Part shown: one piece after another, positions 13,211 to 24,614 of the stretch
How positions within the stretch are numbered: the stretch's first letter is position 1
Layout: each line of letters starts with the position of its first letter
NCBI RefSeq assembly: GCF_002999335.1
Contig: NW_020312125.1
Coordinates: 62,001 to 126,000, forward strand
Reading direction: 5' to 3'
Origin: Cyclospora cayetanensis
Taxonomy: Eukaryota > Apicomplexa > Conoidasida > Eucoccidiorida > Eimeriidae
DNA length: 64,000 nt
Notes under the pieces: model-generated
What the model was told of the DNA's origin: nothing
Seen by the model: only the letters and a program-made list of their open reading frames with translations
Databases searched by the model: none
Program-made: the position numbers and the translations under genes

Positions 13211-16200
13211 TCTCTTTCTCCCTCCCTCCCGTGAAGCAGCAGCCAGCGCCTGCGTATACAGGATCGAAGGCAGTAATGGGTAGGTGTGCAATACTCTGGT
13301 ACCTGAGATGAAACATTCCAGATTTCAAGGTTGCCCATCGCGTCACCAGTGGTGAGACGCCGGCCATCTGAAGACCAGGCTACCTTGCTTTTCGCCAAGT
13401 GTGCTCCCACGGGGGCATCAGGCTTGGGGCTGCTGAAGACTGGAACCTGAGGAAACAACTTAGACCGCTGCATCACGCTAAGCCTCAGCCGCATAGCAGC
13501 AACAAAAGGGCAAGGGGGCGAACGGCCATAAAAAGGGCATTCCAAGAGGTCCTCACGGAGGAAAAAACTGCCCCAAGAAACGCCACGCAAGCACCACCAA
13601 AAACCACCTTTTGTGGAGTTCCTTGTAATACCCTTCAAGGTGGGACATGGATGGGAAGGGTGCACAGACTGCACTAAGAAACCAGCAGAGAGGGCGAGTG
13701 AAATCGCGAGACAGAAGCAGGGGAGGAGGAAGAGGGAAAAAATGCATACCACCCAGTCGTTCGCGAGATTCCAGAGCTCCAATGTGCCGTTCCCACTGGT
13801 ACTTGCAAAAATCGCAGGGCTTGTTGGATGCCTTGACAAGCAAAGAAAAATGGAGGCAGACACAGACACGCCGAGCTGCTTGTGGGGAGTGGGGCAGCAG
13901 CTCAACAGAGGGGCAGCGTGGAAAGTCTGCGACGGCCTAAAACGCCGCAGCAGACCGACTGAAGCAAACGCAGCTTTCCATGGCTTCCTCAAGGAAACAT
14001 GAGAAAGCCGCAGGGGGTGAGCGTATCGGGGTGTTGCCGCCACTCCAGAGCTCAGGGACGGCCAGGGGCAGCGCTTACAAACGACGTACCACTTGACATC
14101 GTATATGTAGGCGTCTGCCCCCTCAAACGTCGCAATGGGGTCCTTTAGATTCTGCATCGGCAGAGACACACTAGGTACAGGCACTCTTTTAGATTCTGCA
14201 TCGGCAGACAAAAAAAATACAGGCACTGTCTCCCAGAAAGGCCAAAGAATCAGGCGTAAACAAAGCTCGATCCACAGCATATAGACCTCGTTCCAAGAGG
14301 CTACAAAGGAGAAGGGTGCGCTGTACTGTGCAGCTAATAAAACAACTTACTTTACTGCTCCACAGCTTTATCGACCAGTCAACAGAAGAGGAGAGCAGCA
14401 AATGTGAGTAATCTCTAGAGCCTTCCGACGGCCCCGGGTGGAAGTGAAGGGAAGTGAGTGCGCCACCATGAGCTTCATATACGTCCATCACTCCTGCCTT
14501 GCTGCAACCATGAGGATGTCGCCAGGAGGTCGCAGCAGCACACACATACACGCATGAATACATGCATGCGCATAGGCATACATACACGAACATCCCTTCA
14601 TACACAGACACACATCCATTCCTACGCATACATACGTACATGCATGCATCCATCCATACATACATGCATTCATACCTTCATACATGCATACATACACACA
14701 CATATATATATCCATCCATCCACACGAAGTGCCAGGTAAGCACAGCACAACCCGTGCCGCCGACAGACAAATATACATTCACCTTCCAATCAAGCACACA
14801 TACGAACTGCATGGCACCCCGTACACCAAGGCCCAGAGGTGTCCCCGTAGAGATCCACCAGTACCATCACCGCAGTGGTAGCAGCAGCCAAAAGCACGCA
14901 CTTTCCGTGGATATTAGCGGTCATGATGCAGCCGTCCTCCGAACCGAGACAGAGGTCGTTGACTTCCGCTTCGGCGAAGCTTACGCATTCCACACAGACA
15001 TCGCGGCTGCCACGCTTCAAGTCGAGAGTCTCCTGCAGCAGAGGCAAGGCACCCACAAAATGCATGCTTTTGCCGCCTTCCCATCCTGGGAACCTGAAAG
15101 AAGGCCGCCAAAAGTGGAAATTCCACAACACCCACCAGAGGGGTGCAGGGGACTCGTCACGGAGGGAAAAGTGCAGATACACTTGCAATAAGACACACCG
15201 AGGGCTGTCCCATCATCTCGAGAGACCACTGACACAGCCGGCCGTCTGTGTCAACAGACACCAAGTTGTGAGCGTTCTTCGTGCCGACCATCTCCAATGC
15301 GTAAATCTGAGGCCAGCAGAAGGGCAACTCCAATACTACGCTGCGTTGCTGCAGCTCCAGCAGCAATGGCGGTGCAGCCAAAAGAACATGCAACAACACG
15401 GATCATCTTCCCCCATCTCCCCCAGCCAGCGGCACGCATGCACGAGAGAGCTCCCTAAAGCCCCAGCCATTTGGCCTCTTGGATCGCAAGGCCCCCCGTA
15501 CGAAGCGAAAGCACTTTCACTGCTCTCGTCTCGCGTCGAGGAAGGCCTCCTACTCACTGGACTAGAATGACCCTTTGATGAGAGCGGCGTCCTCTGTACG
15601 GGTTTAGACTGCACCACAAGCCACCATTCAAGCCTGCACAGCTCCCATACATGGCGACAACTCTATCCAGACGCTTCTAGGAGGCCTCAATGACGCGCAG
15701 ACTGCTCACCTGCACTCGCGAATCCCAAATCACGATGCTTCCGCCGTATGTTCCCCCCACAATGACGTACGGCTGAAACTTGTTGAAGAGGGCACTGCAC
15801 ACGGCCGACTGGATAGCAATGCACAGCAGCAGCAGCGAGGGGCAAAAGGGTCTTTCATACGCGCATGAAAGACTTTTTTCTAGGCTTTCGAACCGTGCGC
15901 AGGAGCCCACAAAGGCCCCCCCCTACCGACCTATCCAGAGCGAAAACTGAAGCACGCGGGAAGGCTCCCCTTTCTCCCTCGCCGGCTCACCTGACAGGTG
16001 AAGACATACTCTGGCCGCTGCTTGAGCGCCAGACTCCAGACGAGGACACAGCCCTCCACATCCCCTGCAGTTGCGTATTTCGAACTAGGAGGTCCGTAGG
16101 CTGCAAGGAAGAGTTCGTTGAAGGCTGGAGAGGCCCTCACGTCGGTAACTGGGCGATGTGGAGCGTAGCGTGTATCTTTGTACACGTCCACGAAGGTGAC

Positions 16201-19200
16201 GAGCTCCTCAGACCTAAGCCGACAGGGGTAGAGACATCGGAGACACTCTACTCACATTCATTACTCAAGGTCGACTTGAAACTGCACTTGCTGTCTGCTG
16301 GTCCTTCGCATCAAGAACTGTGGCACAGAAAACTCCCCCTCCCCCCCTGAAGGCACACGACGCAGCTGTGCACATGAGGGAGGCCGCGCGAGGGGCTAAG
16401 CGCTCAGTACGCCACCCAGAGCCTTAGTCGCTAACGCTGCTCTGCATGAGGTGCTGACAAAAATCCCCCCAGAATACACTCCGATTCATCCAGTAATATC
16501 GCACCCTTCTTGAGGCCCCGAATCGGCCCCTGAATAATCCGCGAAGGCATTGTATACCTCTGCCTCCCCCAGCAGCCGCTCAACCTGCACAACAACAGCG
16601 GGCAGTGTGCTTGAAGACAACGCGCTGGCTATGCCATGTAAGTCTGGGAGCAGTCTAAAACGCCACTCCTGCGTGGCCTTTTTGAGGCAACACCTGCGCT
16701 AGGTTCCTTGGCCACATGCCACGCCTCGCCTCACGCAGCGAGCGAGGATGGGCAGCAAGGGCAGAATAGCCCGCATAATCGGAGGGGAAGGGGAGGCAAC
16801 CAGATCCAACAGCGCCGTGCATGGCTGTAGCCGTAGAAGCATAATTCTAGCTGCACTGGGGTGAGAGAGCAGCGAAGACGGTTTTTTGAGGGACAGCTGC
16901 AGCGAAGACACTAAACACGAAGACGGGAGGACGCAAGAGTGAGGAAAAGAGGCTCACGAGCTTCGTAGAAGACACAAAGAAATCCTTAAACTCGGGAGTA
17001 GCCATAACGCGCTTTCTCTCGGCCTCCGGCACTTGATCTGCGGCATAAAAGTTCACCCTTATGCGTGGTAGCGCAGTTAAGGAGGAGGCGATAGGGCACC
17101 GCAGCACCGAGAGGCTTCGCATAATGCGCTGTCGCTTTTCCGGGTGTAAGCTGCTCTCCGCTTCGACAAGACGCTGTTGGAGCAGGAGGCCGTAATTTTT
17201 GGCGACAAGGAGGAAGAAGCAGCTTTTGCCAAGGTGCACCAACTACATTAGGGGCGTGCTCTTATGCCGACGGATGCCGCTACGGCCGGTTGTATCCAAA
17301 GTTGCAGATGTACGTACACCGCAAGTTCCCCCTCAAAGCCAACAGGCAGACTCACGGAATGTCTTGGGGGCCGACTCTGCCCGCGCCTCCGCGGCCCTCG
17401 GTGTGCCTCCTACTTCGGTTGCGGGGAGCAAGGGGCTTGTAGTCTTGATCGATAAGGCCTTTTTCAGTGTATTTGCAGCCTGAGGCAGCAGCACTCGCAA
17501 GCCAGGAACCTTTCTTGCAAAGTAGGAGTCCTCAGTTTAGGAGGCGGAGACAACCCGCACAAGGACTCAAAGCTGGACGTGGCAGGTTGCACCGTGAGTG
17601 CGCTTCGACAAGACACTGCCATTTTTAGCAGCAACCGCCAACACACAGCCGAAGCGAGGAATAGGAGACAACGCACAGCTAAGGTGCCCTCCACGTCTCT
17701 GTCTGAGCTCCCTCCAGAGGGTTCGATTGGACTGTCGATGGTGGCTTGCACTCCGCGATCAAAAGTAGCTACGGACTGCAACGCACGCATGCGCGGCAAC
17801 AGGCGTCAGGCACCGCGAAAGGCCACTCAGTCCGCCCATGGCATCCATAAGAACCCTCACAATAAATATCTCAAGATCTCTCAAACCGGCCTTCAAACGG
17901 CATCCGCACGCCAACAATACCATATGTATCCTAGGGAGGTAGAAACGCTCTTCACTCTGACCTCCTTGAAGGGCCCTCTCGGCAGCGCGCACACGCGCCT
18001 ACCCGATGCATGCAAGTATATCGGCAAATGCATTTTTCTCCCCCGCAAGGCGAGATTATTGTAAACTGCATCCGCAAGGATGGGAGGGCTTAACGTGCAA
18101 ACCACCGACCCCTAGTCAGGTTGCCTCTCTAGCAGTGGCCTAACAAGACAGCCGTCGTAGACGCTGCACAAACTACGGTAAGGGGCACTGCTTGCCTTCG
18201 GCTGAATCAGGACTGAGGCTTCCGCGGTGTCCACCTTCGCGACTTTGAAGCCTAAAGCACGCTGCCTGTAGAAAACAACCAGCAGCAACAGTGAATCCCC
18301 AAAGATAGGCATTCGTATAACCCTTTGCGCAAGGATCGCTGCAGCCCCTCTGCAGCTCGCACGTTCCCTATCCTCCGAATTGCGCCTATGGTCCCTCCTA
18401 AGGTGCAGCCTAGCAGCAGCACAGACACCGAGTGGCAGCCACCCGCATACGTGGACGCCTTTTAGCAGCGGCAGCTGCATTCACCAGCAACGCGAAGCCT
18501 ACTCCTGAGCAGCTCCAAGCCGAGAAAAGGGGGTCGGCGAGAGAACTTGTGCCGATGCAGCAGGGGGTGCTTGGCTGTCCTTCTTTCCCCCGGTAGTCGT
18601 TGCATCGGGGGGTCTCACAGCTTGCATCGAGTTCACCGAGGAAATAACTTCGCTCACAAGGGATGCAACGCTCTGCACCAACAAACACAGGGGTTCGCGG
18701 CAGGCTGTCAGACAGCAGGAGGCAAAAAATAAGTGGTCAAAACTTCATAAGATCTGGGAAAACGTCCCACCAGACAGAGCCGCAAGGCCGCCTAGTCGAA
18801 AGGCAAGCATGTGCGGCGTGGAAGGAGAGCTGAGCGCAAGGTATCTGTAAGGAAAAACTGCTACTTTAGGTGCCACGTGGTGGTGTGGCAGCGGCACAAG
18901 AAGACCCCTTGCGCGAATGTGTGTAGCACAAGCGACGCTGGTCCACGACACGCCTGCAGCGTCTCTCGGGGAGGCTCCCGTGAAGATTTCACACAGGTAT
19001 TTGCATACCTTCCCCACGTCTGCCTCCTCTCCTGCAGGAGCGCCCCCAGCAGAGGCTCCAGGAGCAAACACACTATCCTTAGCAGCATCAGAGGCCTTGC
19101 CTTGCAGCTGCCGCAGCATCTGCTGCTGCTGTTGCAGCTCCTGCCGGCGCTGCAGCAGCCGCTGCCGCAGCTGCTCTCTTTCTTCATCCGTCAGCGGCGC

Positions 19201-19221
19201 TGAGCCCCCAGTGAGAGACAT
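12936..19221 (-). CDS. DYNC1I: Cytoplasmic dynein intermediate chain (WD40)
   Basis: Non-catalytic dynein subunit that binds the heavy chain and light chains and links the motor to cargo and dynactin. Exons, minus strand: 19221-19009, 18672-18503, 18265-18196, 17775-17677, about 17128-16958 (5' edge uncertain), 16584-16505, 16213-15991, 15808-15710, 15608-15558, 15306-15199, 15032-14902, 14501-14351, 14151-14090, 13831-13750, 13446-13303 and 13001-12936. Apart from that one edge, every junction keeps phase, giving about 640 aa, the normal size. Residues about 1-60 form a charged Gln-rich helix (p150/NudE-binding region in homologues). [10 protein letters not shown] segment sits where the light-chain TQT motif normally is. 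The C-terminal half is a seven-bladed WD40 propeller with [34 protein letters not shown] and IYDVKWHP. The intron after 18196 has a GC donor. Confidence 0.93.
13147..13220. repeat. (CT)n microsatellite in the last dynein-chain intron
   Basis: Long TC/CT tract with a few TG interruptions, between the exons ending at 13303 and starting at 13001. On the gene's strand it is a purine-rich (GA)n tract. Confidence 0.9.
14144..14228. repeat. Tandem duplication of about 44 bp covering a splice acceptor
   Basis: Two direct copies start near 14144 and 14188. Each contains ttagattctgcatcggcaga, and each is followed by a tacaggcact block. On the minus strand each copy carries the same acceptor sequence, ...GATGCAG|AATCTAAA. 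The downstream copy in transcription order (14152) is the acceptor that keeps the dynein reading frame. Confidence 0.85.
14545..14720. repeat. Degenerate (CATA)n / (CATC)n microsatellite
   Basis: Imperfect CATA, CATC and CACA units fill most of the dynein-chain intron between the exons ending at 14902 and starting at 14501. The apparent Met/Cys/Val- and His/Thr-rich ORFs here are repeat translations. Confidence 0.85.
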
Positions 19222-20218
19222 TTTGCTGGAGGGGGCCCCTGTCGCCGCCTAGACCGCTGCACCGTACCCAGTCGGGCTGTGAGAGAGGGGGCCCTTGGGG
19301 GATTGCAAGCGGGTTGAAAGGACCGCTGCTGCCTCCGCTTTAAGCTCCTCCTGCTGAGCTAAACAGCCGTACAAACTCTCATGCGATGCCAGCCTTCGAC
19401 CTCGAGAAGCAACAGGGGCACTTGTTTCGGGCTGAAGGCTTCCTGTGCAGAAATCAGAGTGGCAGGCCTGCGACGGACGGCTCGAAGCTTTGGGAACTCA
19501 ACATGTAAAGAAAGATATTTCTGTTCCTACATTTGTGCTGTCAAAGAGGCTGTAGTCTGTGCAAGGCAGCGGCTGAAGTAGTCGGCGAGTAAACCGCTGA
19601 GTCAGGCCTCGGGAATTACTTGCGCAGGGGCCCTGCGGAAATGGGGCTGTTGTTGAGTGTTTGAGTTGCTTCCATATAAATAATTTGTTCCCAGCTGTCT
19701 TGGCTTGGAGATTTGAAAAACGAAAAGACATGGGAAAGGCCAGATGGGCTGTTGCAGCACTCAGACAGCGCTGAGCAAACCAGGGGCACGCGGCGGAACG
19801 CAGTACAAGGAGACGAGGAGTGGCCGCTGCCGTAATCTACCGAGGTACTAAGACCATAAAGACTCAAATTCTATGTTGGTGTTGACTAAGGGCCCCCCTA
19901 GGGGCGATGGGGCCCCTTCGTCAGGAGCTGCTGCAGCGGCGGGTGGTCGGGGTGGCTCTCCGTCATAGCGACAGGGAGCTACAGCCGCTTCACTAGATGG
20001 CTCCAAATAAACCAAGTCTCCTTTGTTTCAGCAATGTGCTTCGAGACTATGGCCGATGCAAGCCTCTCAAGAACATGAGAGAATGGCGGAAAACAAACAC
20101 AGAGGATGGCTGTTTGGCTTCTGCTGGCATGCCATGCAGGTTGACTGCTCCGTCTGGGGTCCGGCCTTATTTTTTCCTGCAGCGGACAGAGCCAACATCG
20201 GTGTTCACTTCATTTTTG

Positions 20219-20245
20219 CCCACACACACACACACGCACACACAC
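20219..20245. repeat. (CA)n microsatellite
   Basis: About 12 CA units with one G interruption, directly abutting the palindrome at 20246. Confidence 0.9.
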
Positions 20246-20285
20246 CTGAAGTGCAGCTGCTGACCGGTCAGCAGCTGCACTTCAG
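20246..20285. repeat. Perfect 40-bp palindrome
   Basis: Two 20-base arms with no spacer: the left arm CTGAAGTGCAGCTGCTGACC is followed at once by its exact reverse complement. The symmetry centre is between 20265 and 20266 (ACC|GGT). The flanking bases do not extend the symmetry. It could extrude as a cruciform or form an RNA hairpin. No gene overlaps it. Confidence 0.95.
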
Positions 20286-22059
20286 TGCTCCCCTGCAGCG
20301 GGCTAAGCTGTACTAGGGCACTTTCTACCACTTTACTGGTATTAGCTAAGAACTATTGAACGGTTCAGTAGTTTTTTTTGTCTGTTCGTACACCTTATAT
20401 GTTGCACATGCGTGGAAGCTCGATGCAGTGCTGCGTGCGAGGGCGCTAGATGCCTTGTGCAATTCGCTGTGAGTGGTTGAAGTGCATAGGGTCTACATCT
20501 CCGTTAAGCCTAGTTCCGCTGCCATCTTCCCTCAACGCAGAACTCTGAGGGGTGAAGGCAGGAGAGGGAAGGAAAAGTTTTCAGAAAGATCCTCAAAAAC
20601 TTCTTAGCAACTTTTGTGATTTGGCTTGGAAGGCTATGCGCGTTCCTGCCGAGATCTTAAATAGAAAGCTATGATACGGCTGTGTGGCGACCATAGTATA
20701 CCCTCAAGGATGAAACTCATGTCGAGAGATGCTTTCGTTGCTCTCAACCGCCCAACGCGGTAGTGCCGGGGATTTGCAAAGCAGTATTTTTGACTGCAAC
20801 TGCGGAAGACAGTAGCGGGGGCCATAGAACATCTTAATGCACAAAGCAGGAAAGATGTTCACTGTACCTAGTTGAAGGAAAAGGAAGCACTAAACATATC
20901 TGCACTTGAGGGTCTGCCGATACCCTGAGCAACATGGGAAGGGCTCATGGCAATCTGTTCATGTTCCATTCGTTGGGTGCAACAGAAGATGTAGAGACAA
21001 GAGGCTCTGCATTTTTGTGCAGCACAGTAGCCACCTTAATTCAGAAGGCCGCAGCGGTAAGCATGGGTGGTCTGTCATTGGAGGCTTTGCGGGGTTTGCT
21101 TGCAGGGTGATCACACTGCCAGTATGCTAAAGATTAGAAAATCTAAAGTGAATTGGAGAAGGTTTCATCCGTCGTGAGTGGATGTTGCACGGCGAACTTC
21201 AAGGTGACTGGCTTAACTAAGGTCGGTCTCCCCAGTCTTTGCATAGCTCAGCAACCAGACAAAAGTTATCGTATGTGCCCCTAAAGATCAAGAGGAAAGA
21301 TGATCCAGGCTACAGAGGAGTGCTGGAATGTGTAAGCAGTCCACGAATACGATGCAATACGTTAGGCTCTCGAAGAGAACGAAAACAGCAAAGATCATGA
21401 GCAGCGGAGTACCCCGAGACATTTAGAGCAGAGAAGGCCACGGACTACTCGCTGAGAGCTTCACTGGAGTCTAGGCAGCCTTGTGATCCAATTAAATAGC
21501 TGAAATTTTGGGGGCCCTGCCAATTTGCGAGGAAAGTGGTATTGATCTCATGAACGAGGAGACGCTCGTGCAAGCACAAGGAATGCCGAAGTCACGTAGT
21601 TACCACATAGGATTCAGGGGATTTCAGGCCGTGTTTAAGCCTTCCCAGCAGTAATAGTTGGGAGTTGGGCATGCGGAGATGGTGGGGTGTAGGATAGCTA
21701 CACGTGAAGCAGCAAGGGCAAGTTGTCTCCGCCGCATACCACCCTTTTGGCCCATTGCGCACACTCATGGAAGCTCTATATTCTCACGTCACCAGGCAAA
21801 AGAAAAACGGGACAGCTCAACAACAGCCACCATTAAGCATTTGGACGTGTTGCTCACAGAATAGATGGTGTGCGCGGCATAATGCTCAACACGCTTCAAA
21901 AAAGAGCATTGAAGTGACCTGGGCGTTTACTCTCTCTAAATGCATGTTAATTCGCCTGTCATGTAATCCAACACTTCTATCTCTTTGTATGCTACTGGCC
22001 GCTGGCAATTCGGGTCAGCTGGTTTTTTTTTGATCAAGTACTACGGAGACTCCTGGTGA

Positions 22060-22130
22060 GCGTTTGTGGTCTAGTGGTAGAATACCTCGTTGCCATCGAG
22101 GTGACCCGGGTTCGATTCCCGGCAGACGCA
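22060..22130 (+). tRNA. tRNA-Gly (anticodon GCC)
   Basis: A 71-nt cloverleaf. The acceptor stem GCGTTTG pairs with CAGACGC (one G-T wobble), with A as discriminator. The D arm has TGGTCTAGTGGTA, the anticodon stem CCTCG/CGAGG encloses TTGCCAT with anticodon GCC, and the T arm has GGGTTCGATTCCC. There is no intron. The internal B box is GGTTCGATTCC at 22109-22119, and a TTTT pol III terminator lies at 22136-22139. CCA is not encoded, as expected for a nuclear gene. Confidence 0.97.
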
Positions 22131-24614
22131 CTGTATTTTCTCCCCGTATACGTTCACCTTACACCTGTAGCAAGTGAGAGGCCCGTTCTTTCTGGGTGAA
22201 AGGTGGTGGCCTTCCAGTTGGTAGCTGTTTGGGTGGGTGCACTGCATGGGCATTTAACCCGCCGTATATTACTGCACACTCTGGGGACTCGGAATGCGGA
22301 AAACGGGTACTATCTTCATCCGATTGCAAAAATTAGGGACTACTCTAACCCTGCTGGTCAGAAAACTTCGCCACGTAAGCGTTTCAGATGCCATGCCAAT
22401 GCTGGAGTGGCCTAGATATTCTCACTATGATATGAGGGAGCAGCCCCTAATACGTCTGCGTACTACATATTCCGTGCTGGTTGCCCTCTGGCCGAAAGTA
22501 GGCCAGCTCAGGCTTTCGCGGGAAATGCCTCTATGCTCTGCTATAGCGGTTGATGTTGGTGAGGCCCCTTAAGGAATGCCTCCTCGTCGTTTCTGTAGCT
22601 GCCAGACGCCGCCAGCCTTTTTTGCTATTCCATTTTGGCAGGGGCCCTACGAAACTCCCAGCAGACACTTGCAACTCCCTGGCGGGCCACCACACTGTCA
22701 CCATCCCTGGTTCATACTTCACCGCGAAAGGCCCCTCGCCACCGCTCCGCATTAACATAGACCCCAGAAGACAACAGTGCAAATATCCCTCCCACAAGCA
22801 TCTGTGAAACCCTGAAGGCCTATCTACAGGTTGGGGTGACGCCAGACCGAAAACTGGGGGTGCCGGTGTCAGACCATCAAGCGCTCGAAAGATACAACGA
22901 CCTCCAAGCGCCATTTGGTTAGTAAGCTAATGGTGTTAATCGCCCTTCAAGGGCAGTCTCAGTAGGGCAATGAGACTGTGCAGACCGTAGGGTTACGCAT
23001 CCGGACAACGCGGTGAAGGCAGAACATGTGAACACAGCTTTAGAGGGCTTTGACATCTAGACAACTTGTTTTTTAGAATTACCTCGCTATGTGCTTCCCG
23101 GCTGTGCGCCGCACAGCAGCTCAGGAGGTTTCGCACTGCCTACTTTTTAGTGTGGATGGCGAACGCTCAGCGATTGCAAGTGCCATTGCAAACCTCAACC
23201 ATTGCAAGCCTTCTTTTCTCACGCGGCGGAAGGGTTGCACCTGCCCGGCGCCTATGCCTTCCTGGGAGGCCTGAGTTTTTGGTGGTAGCCGGGTAGCTAT
23301 AGATGGCAATTATTACTCACAGCAATGCGTGGCTTCTTCACACTCTCCCTCCACGTCCGCTGCTGTCCCACGTTTTCCCAGTTAGAAGCGAAATTTTTAC
23401 CACTCTAGTTTCTAGATGTTTTTTCAATAGGAGACCCATGCACGAAGGAGAAGCCAAAGCGTAGATATTCGAATTTTCATTGGAGGATGGCACCATAATA
23501 AGATCTAGCCGAACCAATATGTATTTTCTGGGCTGCTATCCCACCACCATGCGCGTCATGCTCGCGCGAAGCGCAATGGTTGAAAGGCCTAACCATTGTG
23601 CGGTTTCACCATGCTTTGCCCAGAATACGCAAAACCTGCTACATTGAGTCCCCTGCCTTTCTTTCTGAGTACTAATGAAAAATCCCATTTTTACTCCTGC
23701 TTATTACCCGACCACATGGAGGCCTTCGTACGCACTTGAGCATGGAGGACCCGCGCTGCGAATGGACTAAACCCGAATTATCCTGCTTGCCACTGCCACC
23801 GGTAGCCTCCACAGGTCGAATGGCTAATCCCTTTCGACGTGTGTGTGTCTGCGTGTGTTTGCGTGTATACCAAGTGTAAGACGGCCAGGGACTTGTAGGA
23901 AGCGGCCGCGCACAGACCTCATGGGTAGGCCCTCAAGAAAGCCGCAGTCCAGGAACCACCTAAAACCAAGGTCCGCAGATGCAATCTTTCAACCCATATT
24001 CTTCAGCACCGACTCTTGTGTGGAAGCTCAGGAAATGACATGGAAAGAGATCGTGCAAGGCCAAGTCCCTAAAGAGCGAGCTCACAAAGGTAAAGCTCCC
24101 ATTACCTCTGAAATCCATGCTTTCGCCCCTCTTAGTCCCCCGACCCTACTCAACCCGATTTTTTTCGGCCCGACTGTGTTCCTACTAGACTAAAATCGTA
24201 TTTTGACGCGGGCTTGGTAATCTCAAGATACTCTTAGGAAAATCACCAGCCACCCTAGGGCAGGTGGATCACTGCACCCCTCCATCGGCTCTTCAGCAGA
24301 CGGAGGCGTCCCACAAAGGGAGCCAGTCTTTTAATAAAGTGAGGGAACTTCCCGGCTTTTCACACGAAAAAAGGGGCTCTTGAGAGTAGGCCGTATGGGA
24401 GCGCAGCGCACCAAAGAAGCAAAAAGCAACGAGCCACTTGAGCACAAGGCCAGCCACGTGCCCTCCCTGCAGGTGAAGAAAATGCAGGTGGCCGGCCTCC
24501 TGAGGCAAAGACCACAAGGGAAGAATGCCTCAGAGAAGCAGCCCGCATCGCGCTCTTCGCGCATCCCAACGGCATCATTTAATCGCAGTCTCGACCGAAT
24601 TCGGATTGAGCCGC
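22131..24614. other. Gene-free region after tRNA-Gly
   Basis: Only short ORFs on either strand, none with splice support or family resemblance. The right part should contain the 3' UTR of the minus-strand gene ending at 24615. Confidence 0.45.

Larger units (their letters stand above)
19222..22059. other. Gene-free region upstream of the dynein chain and tRNA-Gly
   Basis: Should contain the dynein intermediate chain promoter just above 19221. I found no protein gene. It holds a CA microsatellite (20219-20245) and a 40-bp perfect palindrome (20246-20285), listed separately. Confidence 0.5.

Noticed and set aside
13058..13291. Arg/Glu-rich ORF at the CT repeat
   Set aside because: It is only the translation of the (CT)n/(GA)n microsatellite in the last dynein-chain intron.
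14488..14778. Cys/Met/Tyr-rich minus ORF and His/Thr-rich plus ORFs
   Set aside because: Translations of the (CATA)n repeat inside an intron.
22071..22253. Minus-strand ORF over tRNA-Gly
   Set aside because: It overlaps the tRNA, which is certain from its cloverleaf.
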